Assembly (NCBI GenBank): GCA_900088475.1
Contig: FLMG01004581.1
Coordinates: 791-22,057 of the forward strand
Reading direction: 5' to 3'
Source of the DNA: Hyphochytrium catenoides
Lineage: Eukaryota; Sar; Hyphochytriomycetes; Hyphochytriales; Hyphochytriaceae
DNA: 21,267 nt
A model generated the notes under the pieces. That model had not been told where the DNA came from and searched no databases. It was given only the letters and a program-made list of their open reading frames with translations. The stretch's first letter is position 1. Each line of letters begins with the position of its first letter. Of the stretch, positions 11,001 through 20,974 are shown one piece after another. Both the position numbers and the translations under genes were made by a program.

Positions 11001-12381
11001 ACAAAAGGAAGAAAAGAGTTTCATACCGTGGCGGGCTTGAACCAGGTCTGCGCAAATTCTAGAATGTTCGCAGCGACGTTATGCGTCGCCAGCCGCACCA
11101 CCTGCCCTTCCAGCGTCTTAGCTATTTGGTCTCGCTGACTGCTGCTGCAGTAGCGGATCAACTTCTGGACCACAAAGTGGCTGAAAACAGTGTCATGTTA
11201 GGCAAACAAGATATACGCGAGCACCATCTCATTACCCGTTCTCCCCTTCTTTTGCCTCTTGCCCTGCCTTGTTCACTCGTTTCCTCTAAGAGCTCCTTAA
11301 CGCCATTATGCTCAGCTGTCAATCAGCTAGACTGAAGCAATCTCTGTCGAAAAGGCGAAGACTCTCCTCTTCTTCAGTTCTAATCCTCGCGGATTTTTTC
11401 ATTTGTTTATCCCATGCGGTTCTTCTCCTCTTGACCCCTAATTGTTTCATCCCTTGCCAGACGTCGCTTGCTTCATGGTGGCTTTTTCTTACCCGTATTG
11501 CAGCTTGCACATCTCCACCAGTTGGTCCTTGAGTTCTTGTAAGATCTCCTCTCTGTCCTTGTCAGTCCCGAACTGAATGGCACCCTGAATGACTCTAGCG
11601 GCGTCATGCTTCGTTGCAATCTCATACACTTTTCCCCGAATGAGTGACATCAATTGAATCACAAGCTCTTTCTACAATGTGCATGCAGAGAAGTCAGCCC
11701 AGCAGATTGACGTGTCAACAGCAAGCGACCAGAGAGAGGGCACGACAACATGTTGAAGGAGGCGGAGGCATTGCCAGAATTGGGAGGTAGGGCAGAGTAG
11801 AGGCAATTGAAGAAGGTTGGCGCTGAATATATAGAAACGTTGCCTCTTACCCGTTTCTCCTTTGGCGTATCTCTTTCTCTGATAACATTCCAAAGCTCTT
11901 TAGCTTTCACGACTGTATCATAGTGCGGCCGACTCGCCTGCCGCTGCTTCTTCAAATCCTTCTTCATAGGCATTGGCTCTGAGGAAGCGAAACTCAGCAA
12001 TACACGGAGAGATCCAAGAACGTAGAAGAGACAAAGGTGCTTCGTGCAATGGTGTTTACCCCTCGAGGATTGAAGAAGTCTAGGCTCACTATCAGTAGGG
12101 ACAGTGCCAAAAAGTGGGAAGGGAAGCGTGCTTTATTAAGGTCAAATGTGGAGCTCTCAGAAAGGCACACCAGGGGGCCAGCGGAAGGAGAAACGACAAA
12201 GTAGAATTTGATTGAGAGAAAGGCAAGCAGAGATAAGAGACTTGCTACCATCGTTCTTGTTCGGTTTCATTTTCTTGAATGGGCTCTGCTTTGAATTCTC
12301 ACCCTTCTTGCCATCTTTCTTCCCCGCCCCAGACATTGCCTCTGCAGGCCTCTTCTTTCCCTTTGTCTCTGTCTTCGCCAT
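8008..12381 (-). CDS. PUM3: PUM3/Puf6-type Pumilio-like RNA-binding protein with CPL domain, eleven exons
   Basis: This is a predicted 621-residue nucleolar RNA-binding protein of the PUM3 (animal) / Puf6 (yeast) family, which binds RNA or DNA without sequence specificity and acts in large-subunit biogenesis; human PUM3 is about 648 residues. Exons on the minus strand are 12381-12249, 11978-11851, 11671-11493, 11180-11027, 10741-10607, 10363-10180, 9894-9743, 9501-9298, 9042-8830, 8591-8412 and 8211-8008; all phases agree over 1,866 bases. Residues 1-60 are Lys-rich and nucleolar-signal-like. Puf-like repeats fill about 88-355, including KHDAARVIQ (108-116), HFVVQKL (from 148) and a SPKDRKKVL segment. 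The CPL domain follows, with DYNGRKALLQLLSP (365-378), KKDPEVRRMELL (411-422), ELLCDRSGSDVL (439-450), EHPSGH (497-502) and WAANNRGAF (530-538). The tail is basic. An in-frame TAG lies seven codons upstream of the ATG. The donor of exon 9 could alternatively be six bases further downstream, at 8824. The next gene upstream, NOL11, is also nucleolar. Confidence 0.93.
8782..8793. repeat. Telomere-like dimer inside PUM3 intron 9
   Basis: The plus strand reads GGGTTAGGGTTA, two telomere-type units, within the intron between PUM3 exons 9 and 10, about 35-50 bases inside from the donor. It is another member of the scattered set that includes 567-590, 1533-1542 and 4577-4586. Confidence 0.6.
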
Positions 12382-12600
12382 TTTCCTGGATTCCAGTAGC
12401 TAACTACGACTAGATGAGAAGGCAGCAGAAGGAAGGATGTTAAGCAGACAAAAAGGCTTCTGCTGACCACCTCGCTCGTTATCAATGGCGATGGCACCAG
12501 ACGTGAGCCCTCAGTTGCAGCTTGAGCAGGCTCTCTCAATAAAACTAGGCTCTCCACAGGGCGCCCCTGAAGACAAACTTAAGCGTGTGGGGGGAAGAGG

Positions 12601-12660
12601 GAAAGAGATAGCTAAAGAGAGAGAGAGAGAGAGACAAAGAGACAGAGAGAAAGAGAGAGA
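12601..12660. repeat. GA-rich microsatellite upstream of PUM3
   Basis: The plus strand carries nearly pure GA dinucleotides with a few AAGA and ACA interruptions; the PUM3 sense strand therefore reads (CT)n. It sits 220-280 bases upstream of the PUM3 start codon. CT-rich tracts near promoters are common in algae and plants, so it may be a core-promoter or 5' UTR element, though it could simply be a microsatellite. Confidence 0.7.
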
Positions 12661-12730
12661 TGGCAAATAGGGGCGAGTGCGGCTGCTCTTGGCTGCTTGT
12701 CATCATGCATCAGAAGGGAGCGGCCGCAGT

Positions 12731-12748
12731 GGCGGGGCGGGGGGCGGC
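12731..12748. promoter_or_regulatory. GC box / G-rich element upstream of PUM3
   Basis: GGCGGGGCGGGGGGCGGC lies about 350 bases upstream of the PUM3 ATG, immediately after a GCGGCCGC palindrome at about 12720-12727. It contains the Sp1-type GGGGCGG core and four G runs able to form a two-tier quadruplex. It stands out against the much less G-rich surroundings. A promoter role is inferred from position only. Confidence 0.35.
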
Positions 12749-13640
12749 TTCTGATCAGCACACATCGGTTGGTGTGAAGCTTACGGACAGATCCGCAATT
12801 CACTGTACTCTATTCAGGATTATTTCACAAGATCAGAACCAAAGTGATTCTGAAGTTTAATTCCGAATAACCTCATGAAACAGGTCTACAGTACAGAATA
12901 TCAAATATAACCAGCCCAAGGCATGAAGCTTCAACTTTACAGTACAGATCAGTGCACAGGGTCTAAGGAGCTGGGATATGAGAACAACGACGGTATCCCG
13001 TATGGCTCTCAGTGCGATCAGAAGAGATTATGTCACTGAATAATACTGCTCGCTGTTGCAGACGTGGAAATCAGCCCTTGGCCTCAGCGAAAATGATTGC
13101 TCAGCAGCTGAGTAGTGTGGCATCGTCCTTTAGCTGCTTCACCCTTCGTCTTGACTGGAATCTATGGAAGCATAATGAGTTGGCGGGCCACAAGAGAATA
13201 AGCCAGCCATTTTGGGCGAGACTGATCACCAATAATAGCTCCAGCCCCAAAGTGCCAACCGGCGTTTGAAGGTTATTAACAAAAAGTAGTTCTCAACGTC
13301 AGGCCAGTCCCGATAAAAGGAAGAGAAACTCTTCAGCACGATCGTAGTTCGTCTGGGCGTCCGACAAGAGTATTCTTCGAATCTAAGAAGGGACTGTTTC
13401 TTCTGGACGGCGCAACGACTACTTGTAGTCCTTTCTGGTAGCTGCAGCTTGACATGCCGCTTGCTCTGTCGTTATGCCTCAAGAGGAGATGAGGCGGCCT
13501 TTCTGTGATATACTTGTGATTGTGCTTTCCTCGTCTCACCTGTACCTGAAGAGACTCTTCCTTAGCAGTCCCCCGTAATATCTTGCAAGTGCCGGGCTCT
13601 AACCCTATCAATTCTCCAAGCTGCCGCACGCCAGTTTTGG

Positions 13641-13658
13641 CTAATAAAATCTTATTAG
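13641..13658. repeat. Perfect inverted repeat in the presumed NOL11 3' UTR
   Basis: CTAATAA at 13641-13647 pairs with TTATTAG at 13652-13658 around a four-base loop. It lies about 75-90 bases past the NOL11 stop codon. The plus strand carries AATAAA and the minus strand AATAAG within the stem, so it may be the polyadenylation region of NOL11. Confidence 0.4.
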
Positions 13659-13731
13659 TTTACATCGAGGACGGGACCACGAGGGACACGCATCCAACTT
13701 GAAAGACAGTTCTTGTCTCTTTCTACTCCTA

Positions 13732-16700
13732 TCAAAGACGTAAAACTTCAATGGAATAGTCGGGCACAAGACGCACAGGAAGCTTCTTCTTCTGCGTAAA
13801 CTGCTCTAGGTAACTGCGCAGCCCTTCAAGATGCTCGCAGGTGCTTGCTTCCGCCATCACTAGCTCTTGAAGCTCCTGATGCAACCCACGGAGACAAGAA
13901 GAGGAGCAGGTAGAAAATATTAGATATCCCGTTCTGGAATCAGAGAAGAGTGATTGGAGCAGCCAGAGTACGTCCAAGAGGCAGCGCCACCTGTCCCGCC
14001 TAGTCTTCCACCACTTGCTCTCTGACCGTTGCTCACTTCATGCCTTCCTTACCTTCAGCAGCCTCTTGAGCTCTGGTAGCTTATGGCTGTGGAGGATGAC
14101 CGATGCAAACTGAGCATCAATAATCATTCCTAGCCAGTCCAACACCTGAAACGCACAGCCGAGATAGTTCAATAGTGTGAGGGCTAACTGTCAGCCCCTA
14201 GGAGTAGCAATCCTTCCCTACCTCCGTCACCGTCGGATAATGTCCCCCATCATCCAATGTTGAGACAGGCAGCCGTGACAGCCGCCGTAAGCACCAGCAA
14301 AGGTATTGCAAGAGGGCCTGCACCTCCCTAATTTCTAAGGTCTACGAAGAGAGGTGCCAGAGTGAGCCTTTCAACCAAGAAAACACCAGTAATAGAGGGA
14401 GGTGACCACAGGGGCGCCAGAATATTTAAAAGGGTGTAGCAGTGACTCAACGGCCGCTGTCACTCAGGATAGTCCGATGCTTGAGAGGTTCAGGAAAGAG
14501 AGAAGGAAGCTTAAGCTGTCGAAAGCACCGTCACAAACTAAGCATGTCGAAGCACTGAGGTTTGATGAAGGGCTGTACCTGCAATGCTCTAGGTAGCAGT
14601 ATATCATTTCTGGGAGCTCTAATCAGGCGGGAAAGGAGTCTTTCCATTGCTATGGCTCTCTTGGATCTTGACGGTTCCTTTCTATCTTTACCGTTGAATT
14701 CGCCCTGTCCATCCTGAGCGCTTAGGTAATCCCCCACGGCAGAGTCCGTCGCACCACTCAATAGGAAGCGTAAGATCCGGACGAGGGAAGATCTGCAAAG
14801 AATGCAATGAGTGCGCCGGACAGCATCATCCATGGAGAGCGATTGGGTGGCACGGTTAACACGGGAGCCGACGTTGCGGCCAATAGAGTAAAAGCTGAAA
14901 ACATCTGAGGCTTTCAAATGGATGTGGTGCTTACTCCGGAATGTCTGGAACGAATTCGAGGCATTGATCTAACAGCTGTAGGCGCTGATGCTGCAGCAAA
15001 TTCGGTATGAGGGTTGGATGTGCGCGAGCTGATACTTGGCCAGAGCGTATCAGTGCGCTAAGGCAAGCCAGCCTTCCCGCCTCCGGACTTGATAAGCACA
15101 TGCCTACCACCTTGCATCGGCGCGGGGACAGAATATAGCGACGGGACACGGGAGGAGACGACATATGGACTGATAAGTACAAACCGTAGAAATAAGTAGG
15201 AGTATAGGCAGCAGAACTCAGCAGCTTGTGTCGGCAGTGCTTAGAAAAGAGAGGGAGGAAAAGCGTCGCGGGGGCGAGCCACATATATACATGTAAACAT
15301 GTATAACGTTTTCCTCCTTCTCTGGGCCTCTCACCATCCCCAGAAGGGAGAGATCAAGGCAAAAGCTCTGAAGCATCAATGTTGCAATCGCTGTGAAGTC
15401 CTGCAAAGATAGTGCTGGGTCGACGGCCCCTTTGCAGTCCTGTCTGCGATGCAGCTGCGATAGCAGCCACGAAGGAAGGATAGGATAGATGGAAAGGACC
15501 AAGCAGGCACGACGCCGTATCTAGACAAAGAAAACGCATTCGTAGATGAAATGCTGAACTAGAGCTGGCTCACTTTAAGGTTGATATGCAGCGCTAGACG
15601 AGCCAAAGAGAAAGCTTCGAAGGGACACTAAGGAACACAGAAGTATCGAGAGGATATCAAAGGCAAGCGACGGATGGGCGCTCTGACGTTTACCTCTGTA
15701 ACAAAGGTGTGAGACATCTTCCCTTGTATTGCAACAAGCTTCGCTGCATCTTCGCTCTGTCTTTTGGCAGTTTTCGTAGTCCCAGACTGTTGTCTAACGT
15801 ATGAGAAGAACATCTACGATATACATGGTCAAAAAGAGGAAGGTCCGCCCATCTCGCAGAGATAAGGTAAACCAGAGCTTGCATCAGACGAAGGCAGTTA
15901 CGCGGTATCGTCCAAGGAAAAATGGCGCAGAGAGGGGTGAGCACGACTTAAGCACCGACACTGAGTGAAGCACTGTCTCCATTCTTGTACTGACCTCTCG
16001 AAACTGCTGATGGGTGATTTCTTGCGCTTTAAGCTTCTCAATAACCTCCTCCTCCGCCGTTGAAGCGTCAACGCTTGCTGCCTTAACGGCTGCCACTAGG
16101 GTCTTGGTGTTAATTTCATCCGTTGCGGCATTTAGGGGACGTAGTAACGAGGGCCCTGCAGATCGCATAGGCGGCTGGGTCACCTTCGCTTCCTCTTCTG
16201 GTGCCAGATAAGGAGTAGTGTTCTAGAAGCCATAGTCATTTCGTTTAGGGACGTGGCAAAACGATGACGACTAAAGACTGCAATACGAGGATCGAAGAGA
16301 TTCTTGCAAAGGGAAGTGACATCCGCTTCAAAAAGACCTTGAACTAGAAATCAAATAAGCAGGGACGCAGAGATACACAACAGGGCAGGAGGGGGGGCCT
16401 ATCTGTCAGTCAACCCTGTTTACCTTCATTCTGCCTAGTGCAGTGGCCAACGTGACCTCCATCGGAGTAGTGGACAATAGCGTTACCCTATTCGGGGAGG
16501 AGCTGATGATATACTGTGACTTATCACCAACAGAAAGAGAGACAAGTGCTTCGTCTCCACCGACTCTCCGTTCATCTATTCCTCTTTCACCTCGTGTCTT
16601 AACTTCGGAAACTACCACACCATACACAACATCCCAAACGGAAAGCTGGGAAGCAAACGAGGATGGGCCTAGACCATGGAAAAGGAGATAGCTCGGGGCT

Positions 16701-18862
16701 ATCGCTGCCATCTAAAAGAAAAAAGAATCAGCAGAGGCTCATGTCATCAAAGAAGAGCTATATCAGGGATTGCATATGCAGGAGGTAAGGTTAGAGACAC
16801 AAGATACCAAGGTGGGAAAACAGATCCGGCTGAGAGCCCTTACTGAAGGAGGCAGAGAGAAGACAGAGCAAGCTCAGGGGAGAAGAGACAAAGCTTTAGC
16901 CAGATCACCTACTTTGACGGCAGTCCTAGTCATTTCGTCCCTTGACCTCTTCTTGGGCGTTCTTGAGGGAGTCGGTGAGGCACCCCTTACGCTCAGTCGA
17001 TGGATGGCTCTCATTTCCGGGGAAGAGGAATACCACCTGCTACCTGCGCTCTTCGAGAAGCCATAAGAGACCCATTGGCCATCACTCAGGAGTAAGGATA
17101 GCAGGCGGAACGAGGGGAGGAAGGAGCAAGTAAGGACCTGTGGGGAGAGAAGGGAGACTGGATTCAGCTTGCGAAGGAGGTTCCAATTATGCAGTGAATT
17201 GACACACTGTCCATTCCTCCTATGGATTACTTTGGTCCTTCTCTCCCTATTCTCCACTCTCCTTTGTGACCTTGTCTCTTTTCCTTGGCTCTTCTACCAG
17301 CTGTCTTATCCCTTCCAGTGGTCGTTTCCCTTTACCTGTTGTCCCTGGCCAAAATGAAGGTCATGCTTAGTTCTGGCCACAAGGCTTTCACCATTGGTGC
17401 TCACAGTAAACACTCTCAGTTGGTAAGCTCGGGAGTTTTGCTGTTTCTCTAGAGTGAGCAGGAAAGTGGTTGGCTCCTCTCCAAAATTGAGAGAAAAGAG
17501 AGTTGAAAATGCAACCGTCACATTCTGGGCTATCCTGGGGAAGAAGGTGAGCTTGAGGCGCCATTTACGTAGCAATGTATAAAAGTGCTCTAGGAAGACA
17601 CTACGAAGGACGAGGAAAGGAGACTTGGCTAAAGCGACGTGGGGAAGCGACTCGCCAACACAAAGAGCTTTGAGGGGCAAAAGGACACCTGCAGAAAACC
17701 GTTGAGTGGCGGCGATTGCGGAAGAAAAAGCATGCCTAGGCAAAGGATGATAACACCGCTTTAGCAGAGGGGAGAAGGCACGGAAAAATGGACAACTCCT
17801 ATAGAGAAGATAATCCACGACACTCACTTCTCGAGAAGGGAAAGGAGCTCCAATTGAGGACCGTATACTGCTGCCCCACCGTCAGTGAAGGTGACGACGA
17901 GAGCATCGGGGACACTTTTAACACACTGGATGGAGTACACTTCACGGTGCTCAACCTTTTAAAAAGAAAGGAGTGAAGATGAGAAAAGTGAAGATGGTCC
18001 CTGTATACTTGTGAGCATCTCTTTATCTCTTCCCTCGCTGCGCCCGTTCACTCCGATCAACCTCCTTCAACCATAGATTTACACCAACATGGGATGTACT
18101 AGGGTATCTTAGGTCAACTTTGGACTGGCCTAGGAAGAGGACCACGTTCGTCTCTAGGTGTTATGCTTTACCTTGACTTTCTTCATGTCCTTCAGGTTTT
18201 CTTCTTTTTCATGCCAGCAACAGAGGACATTCTTCTCCTGAACGCCGTAGAGTACCCTGGTGGGAAAGTAGAGGGAAAGAGTGGTTGAAAGACAGCGACA
18301 GGGCGACGTAAGGAGTTTGACTAGTAGGTAAGGCTGAGCACGGATCTAGAGGTAGCTAAATGGATCATTACGTAGCTGACAGAGATGTGGAACAGCGCAA
18401 ACTATCACCAGCATGGGATGACCAACAAGAAGGGCAAAGGGGCCTCTACCTTGTCTTGTGATTTTGAACAACAGGTACTGTGAAAGAGGTGGTTGGCCCC
18501 GCTCTGTAGGTCCAGCTGCGCACCACAGCTTGGTCGTGTATCTACCAGCCAAACGTCAATATGCAATTGTTAGCAGAGATAGGCCGAGACGATGACCAGA
18601 AGCACAGGTGGCCCTATCTCCTATTCAAGTCTCAAGTAGAGAAGAGAAATGCAAAGAACCTTCTCAGACGTAAGAAAATAAAAAAGGAAGCCCTGGTTGA
18701 GATCTGTCCTACATTATATACTCGGGTCTCCGTCCGAGTCGTGACGATTACTTGGTCCTCTGCCTGGTTGGAATGGCTTGACGTGAACGTCGCCCCGACG
18801 ACCTCTCCATGGTCTCCAATGCTGTCATTATGGTAGAGCTCAGCAACAATGGAGCACTCCAT
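13732..18862 (-). CDS. NOL11: NOL11-like nucleolar protein (t-UTP / SSU processome), sixteen exons
   Basis: This is a predicted 753-residue homologue of nucleolar protein 11 (719 residues in human), a t-UTP component needed for rDNA transcription and pre-18S processing that interacts with UTP4. Minus-strand exons are 18862-18713, 18541-18450, 18256-18172, 17955-17828, 17534-17336, 17137-16913, 16711-16424, 16222-15995, 15813-15694, 15627-15574, 15400-15335, 14990-14935, 14792-14579, 14341-14222, 14145-14053 and 13875-13732; phases agree over 2,262 bases. The N-terminal half aligns by eye with the human beta-propeller region: VTTRTETRVYN ends exon 1, SWTYRAG follows, then EHREVYSIQ, LLSDGQWVSYGF and QLSVWDV (315-321). 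The helical C-terminal half has LLDQCLEFVPDIPE (551-564), VLDWLGMIIDAQF and the terminal YSIEVL (746-751); the human protein has DIPES and ends in nearly the same YSIEVL motif. Residues 272-286 contain a basic patch SPTPSRTPKKRSRDE, a likely nuclear signal. An in-frame TGA lies upstream with no intervening ATG, supporting the start. Confidence 0.88.
15286..15305. repeat. Near-palindrome inside NOL11 intron 11
   Basis: TATACATGT at 15286-15294 is followed, after two bases, by its exact reverse complement ACATGTATA at 15297-15305. It lies 30-50 bases inside the donor of intron 11, the longest intron of the gene at 344 bases. It could form a small stem in the pre-mRNA or be a dimeric protein-binding site. 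Confidence 0.5.
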
Positions 18863-20035
18863 TCCTATTGCGGGGAGTCTCCCACTTGCTCTGAACTTCA
18901 AAGCCAATCAGCTACTCAGCACACCCTCTGATGAGAGCTCTGCAATATTCTTTGAGAAAGCACCGCTGTCCTCTTCGTCTACTCTCTTGCCTGCTTGCAT
19001 CTAGTTCAATCACCTGAGCACGGTGCCGTCATCTGCTCCAGACCAGCAAGCGATGCTGCACTGGAATGATGAAGCGGCCGGCTTGATCATCAGAATCCAG
19101 TGTTGTCCTCCACCTTCTGAGCCTTTCAGTGGTCGCTATTCACCACACCCAATCGAGTAACGTCAAAGCTCCCCCAGGACCTTTCAGAGCTCCTCGTGGA
19201 GTGTAAAGATGAGTTGCAAAGGAGTTCCATTATTGTTCCTTTACCTGTAGAACTAAAGGAAATACCAGCGAGCAAGAGAAAGCTTCGTCGCGTCGTCACA
19301 GGGCGATTGTTCTGGCTTGGAGAAGAGAAGTAGCGCTGTTCCTACGACATTCTCTTCTAGGCAATGCCAGACACCTCTTCGAAACTTCCTTCGTCCATTT
19401 GCTGAGATGAAACTCCTGGTGGGCGCTTCTCGACTAGGATAGTCCAAATTTAGTTCTAAGAGAGGCAGGCAGTGAGTATATAATAGGCTCGCCGCTGCAC
19501 CCGTCCTCTTTAGCTAGTGCGCTGGGTCACTAACTCTCGGCCTCGCCGACGGACATCGAGCCACCCGGCCACTCAAAGGGGTAGACCGGAAGCAAGGACC
19601 CTTCCAAAGTTGTATCAGTAGCCAGTAGCGTGTGCCGTAGGAGAATGAGTAGTCGTAAGAGCTGCAATGTGACGATAGCTCATTCTTAGATCATGCATAC
19701 TTCCAACGCCTTTGACTGTGCTTGCCAGAAAACAACGTGAGCGGGTAATTATGTGCACTAGTCCTTATTCCGACAAAAACAGTTGCTATTCTAACGAAGG
19801 TGCAGACTTCCCTCGCTGGTGGCAAATAACCAGGCAGGGAAGCTCCAGTAACAAGAAGAGAGCGCCAATAAAGCAACACTGCCATAGATACGTGGTTCCC
19901 ATCTGGTGAGCAGATCATATCGATGGCAGCGCCCCTTTCGGGGTACGTGATTGGGAACATAAATAAGTGAAGGGCTATGTCAAGTCAATGTCACTTGATC
20001 AGTAGCAGTGCCCTGAGCAGCGCTTACGCAACGCG
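18863..20035. other. Intergenic region between NOL11 and the YkgJ-type gene
   Basis: It holds the 5' flank of NOL11 and the 3' flank of the cysteine-cluster gene, both on the minus strand. A TATA-like TATATAATA lies near 19477-19485. On the minus strand around 19247-19262 an acceptor-like TTTCCTTTAG and a donor-like CAG|GTAAAG lie eight bases apart, which might mark a 5' UTR intron of NOL11. The minus frames at 19253-19447 and 19691-19960 show no family I know. A tRNA-like look at about 19500-19560 did not fold and was rejected. Confidence 0.4.
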
Positions 20036-20974
20036 CTAGACCTCCATTGCCTCTTCTTCTGCTTTCTCTAGTATCCTTTCTCGGTCCAGTTGTCGCTCCA
20101 AGTTCCGCTTTACCGTATCTATTGGCACTACCGGTCCCTTGCTGATCCCCTCACAAGCTCGCCCTGCCTGACGCCATTCCTTCTTTGAGCGCAAGTTGTC
20201 AGGCCACCTGCAAAGAGGTAGAGTCCGAGCAGCAGGCACTGCCGGTTATGTTCCAGATATCCCACCATGCAGGCATAAGAAATGGCGACTAACCATGGAA
20301 ATGTCCTGCACTGAAGAGGTCTAGACTTGTACACGCTGCAAGCAGGCTACCGATCATATTATTAGCACCTTCGTTCTGGACACACCGCCCGAAGAGACCT
20401 CATCATTTACCTTGCCGTTACTCCTATCCAGCATTACGCAGTCCATTCCATCTGCCGTCTTTGCCCGCTCAACCAGATACCTTTGGCCTTGAACTTCCTT
20501 TGTGTACTTCTCAACGAAGGCGGAAGCTGTGATGCTGAGCGTCTTTGCCATTCCCTCTATCTCCTGTGGGGTCACATGAACCCATCCCGTAGAACCCGAG
20601 CAGCACTTCCCACACTAAAGGGACGAGAAGGGCATTGCAAAGAGATCGGACGTTCAGAAAAACGACAAAAAAAGGCGTACATAATGTCAGTCCAAACCGC
20701 CGGAGCCAAACTTGACGATGGACTCAAACCATGCTCTATTCCTAAGTACCTCAGTGCACTGGAACTTTATCCCTTTAATCTTCCTCAGCCAGGCGAAATC
20801 CGCATGTGCCTTCTCGGCAGATATCCTCTTCTTGAGTGTAGAGGACGCCCTATATTGTTGCCAACTCGGAGTTGGAACTCTTGAACCCTTCCGGAGGAGG
20901 ATGCAGCTGAAATGATGCGGTCCGCTATGCCGGGGGATGGCGGCGGGCCGATGCAGGGGGAGCTTCCGGAGCAT
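20036..20974 (-). CDS. YkgJ/UPF0153 family zinc- or iron-chelating domain protein, four exons, possible organelle presequence
   Basis: This predicted 217-residue protein belongs to the CxxCxxCC family (PF03692; bacterial YkgJ/UPF0153), which is thought to bind an Fe-S cluster or zinc; its biochemical role is unknown. Minus-strand exons are 20974-20750, 20614-20411, 20346-20294 and 20207-20036, with matching phases over 654 bases. The signature is split between exons 1 and 2: FQCTE joined to CGKCCSG, giving Cys73, Cys76, Cys79 and Cys80. It continues with Cys134, then PACSVYKSRPLQCRTFPWWP with Cys146 and Cys156, the family's second cysteine group. All expected cysteines are present. Residues 1-60 precede the conserved domain, are rich in Arg, Lys, Ser and Pro, and nearly lack acidic residues before about position 57, as in a mitochondrial or plastid presequence. 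An in-frame TAA upstream makes the ATG at 20974 the first available. The helical tail (about 163-217) is charged. Confidence 0.9.

Larger units (their letters stand above)
12382..13731. other. Intergenic region between PUM3 and NOL11
   Basis: The left half should carry the PUM3 promoter and 5' UTR, and the right half the NOL11 3' UTR. It contains a GA-rich tract (12601-12660), a GC box (12731-12748), an 11-base direct repeat TACAGTACAGA at 12887-12897 and 12938-12948, and an AT-rich inverted repeat at 13641-13658. Open frames at 13012-13269 (plus) and 13333-13629 (minus) show no recognisable protein and no conserved exon structure. Confidence 0.5.

Noticed and set aside
11308-11532. Plus-strand 74-codon frame overlapping PUM3 exon 3 and intron 3
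   Set aside because: The minus-strand exon chain explains the conserved part; the remainder is intron 3 sequence.
13333-13629. 98-codon minus-strand frame after the NOL11 stop
   Set aside because: No similarity recognised and no splice connection to NOL11, whose C-terminal motif already ends at 13732.
14793-14934. Possible C/D snoRNA in NOL11 intron 12 (GATGATG near a C box)
   Set aside because: The C box is imperfect and no D box CTGA with a terminal stem follows. Other introns were scanned by eye with no convincing case.
16443-16691. 82-codon plus-strand frame antisense to NOL11 exon 7
   Set aside because: Exact antisense of a conserved exon; its openness follows from the codon pattern of NOL11.
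19495-19570. tRNA-like look (TAGCTAGTGCGC followed by GC-rich arms)
   Set aside because: No T-arm TTCRA motif at the right distance and no matching acceptor stem on either strand.
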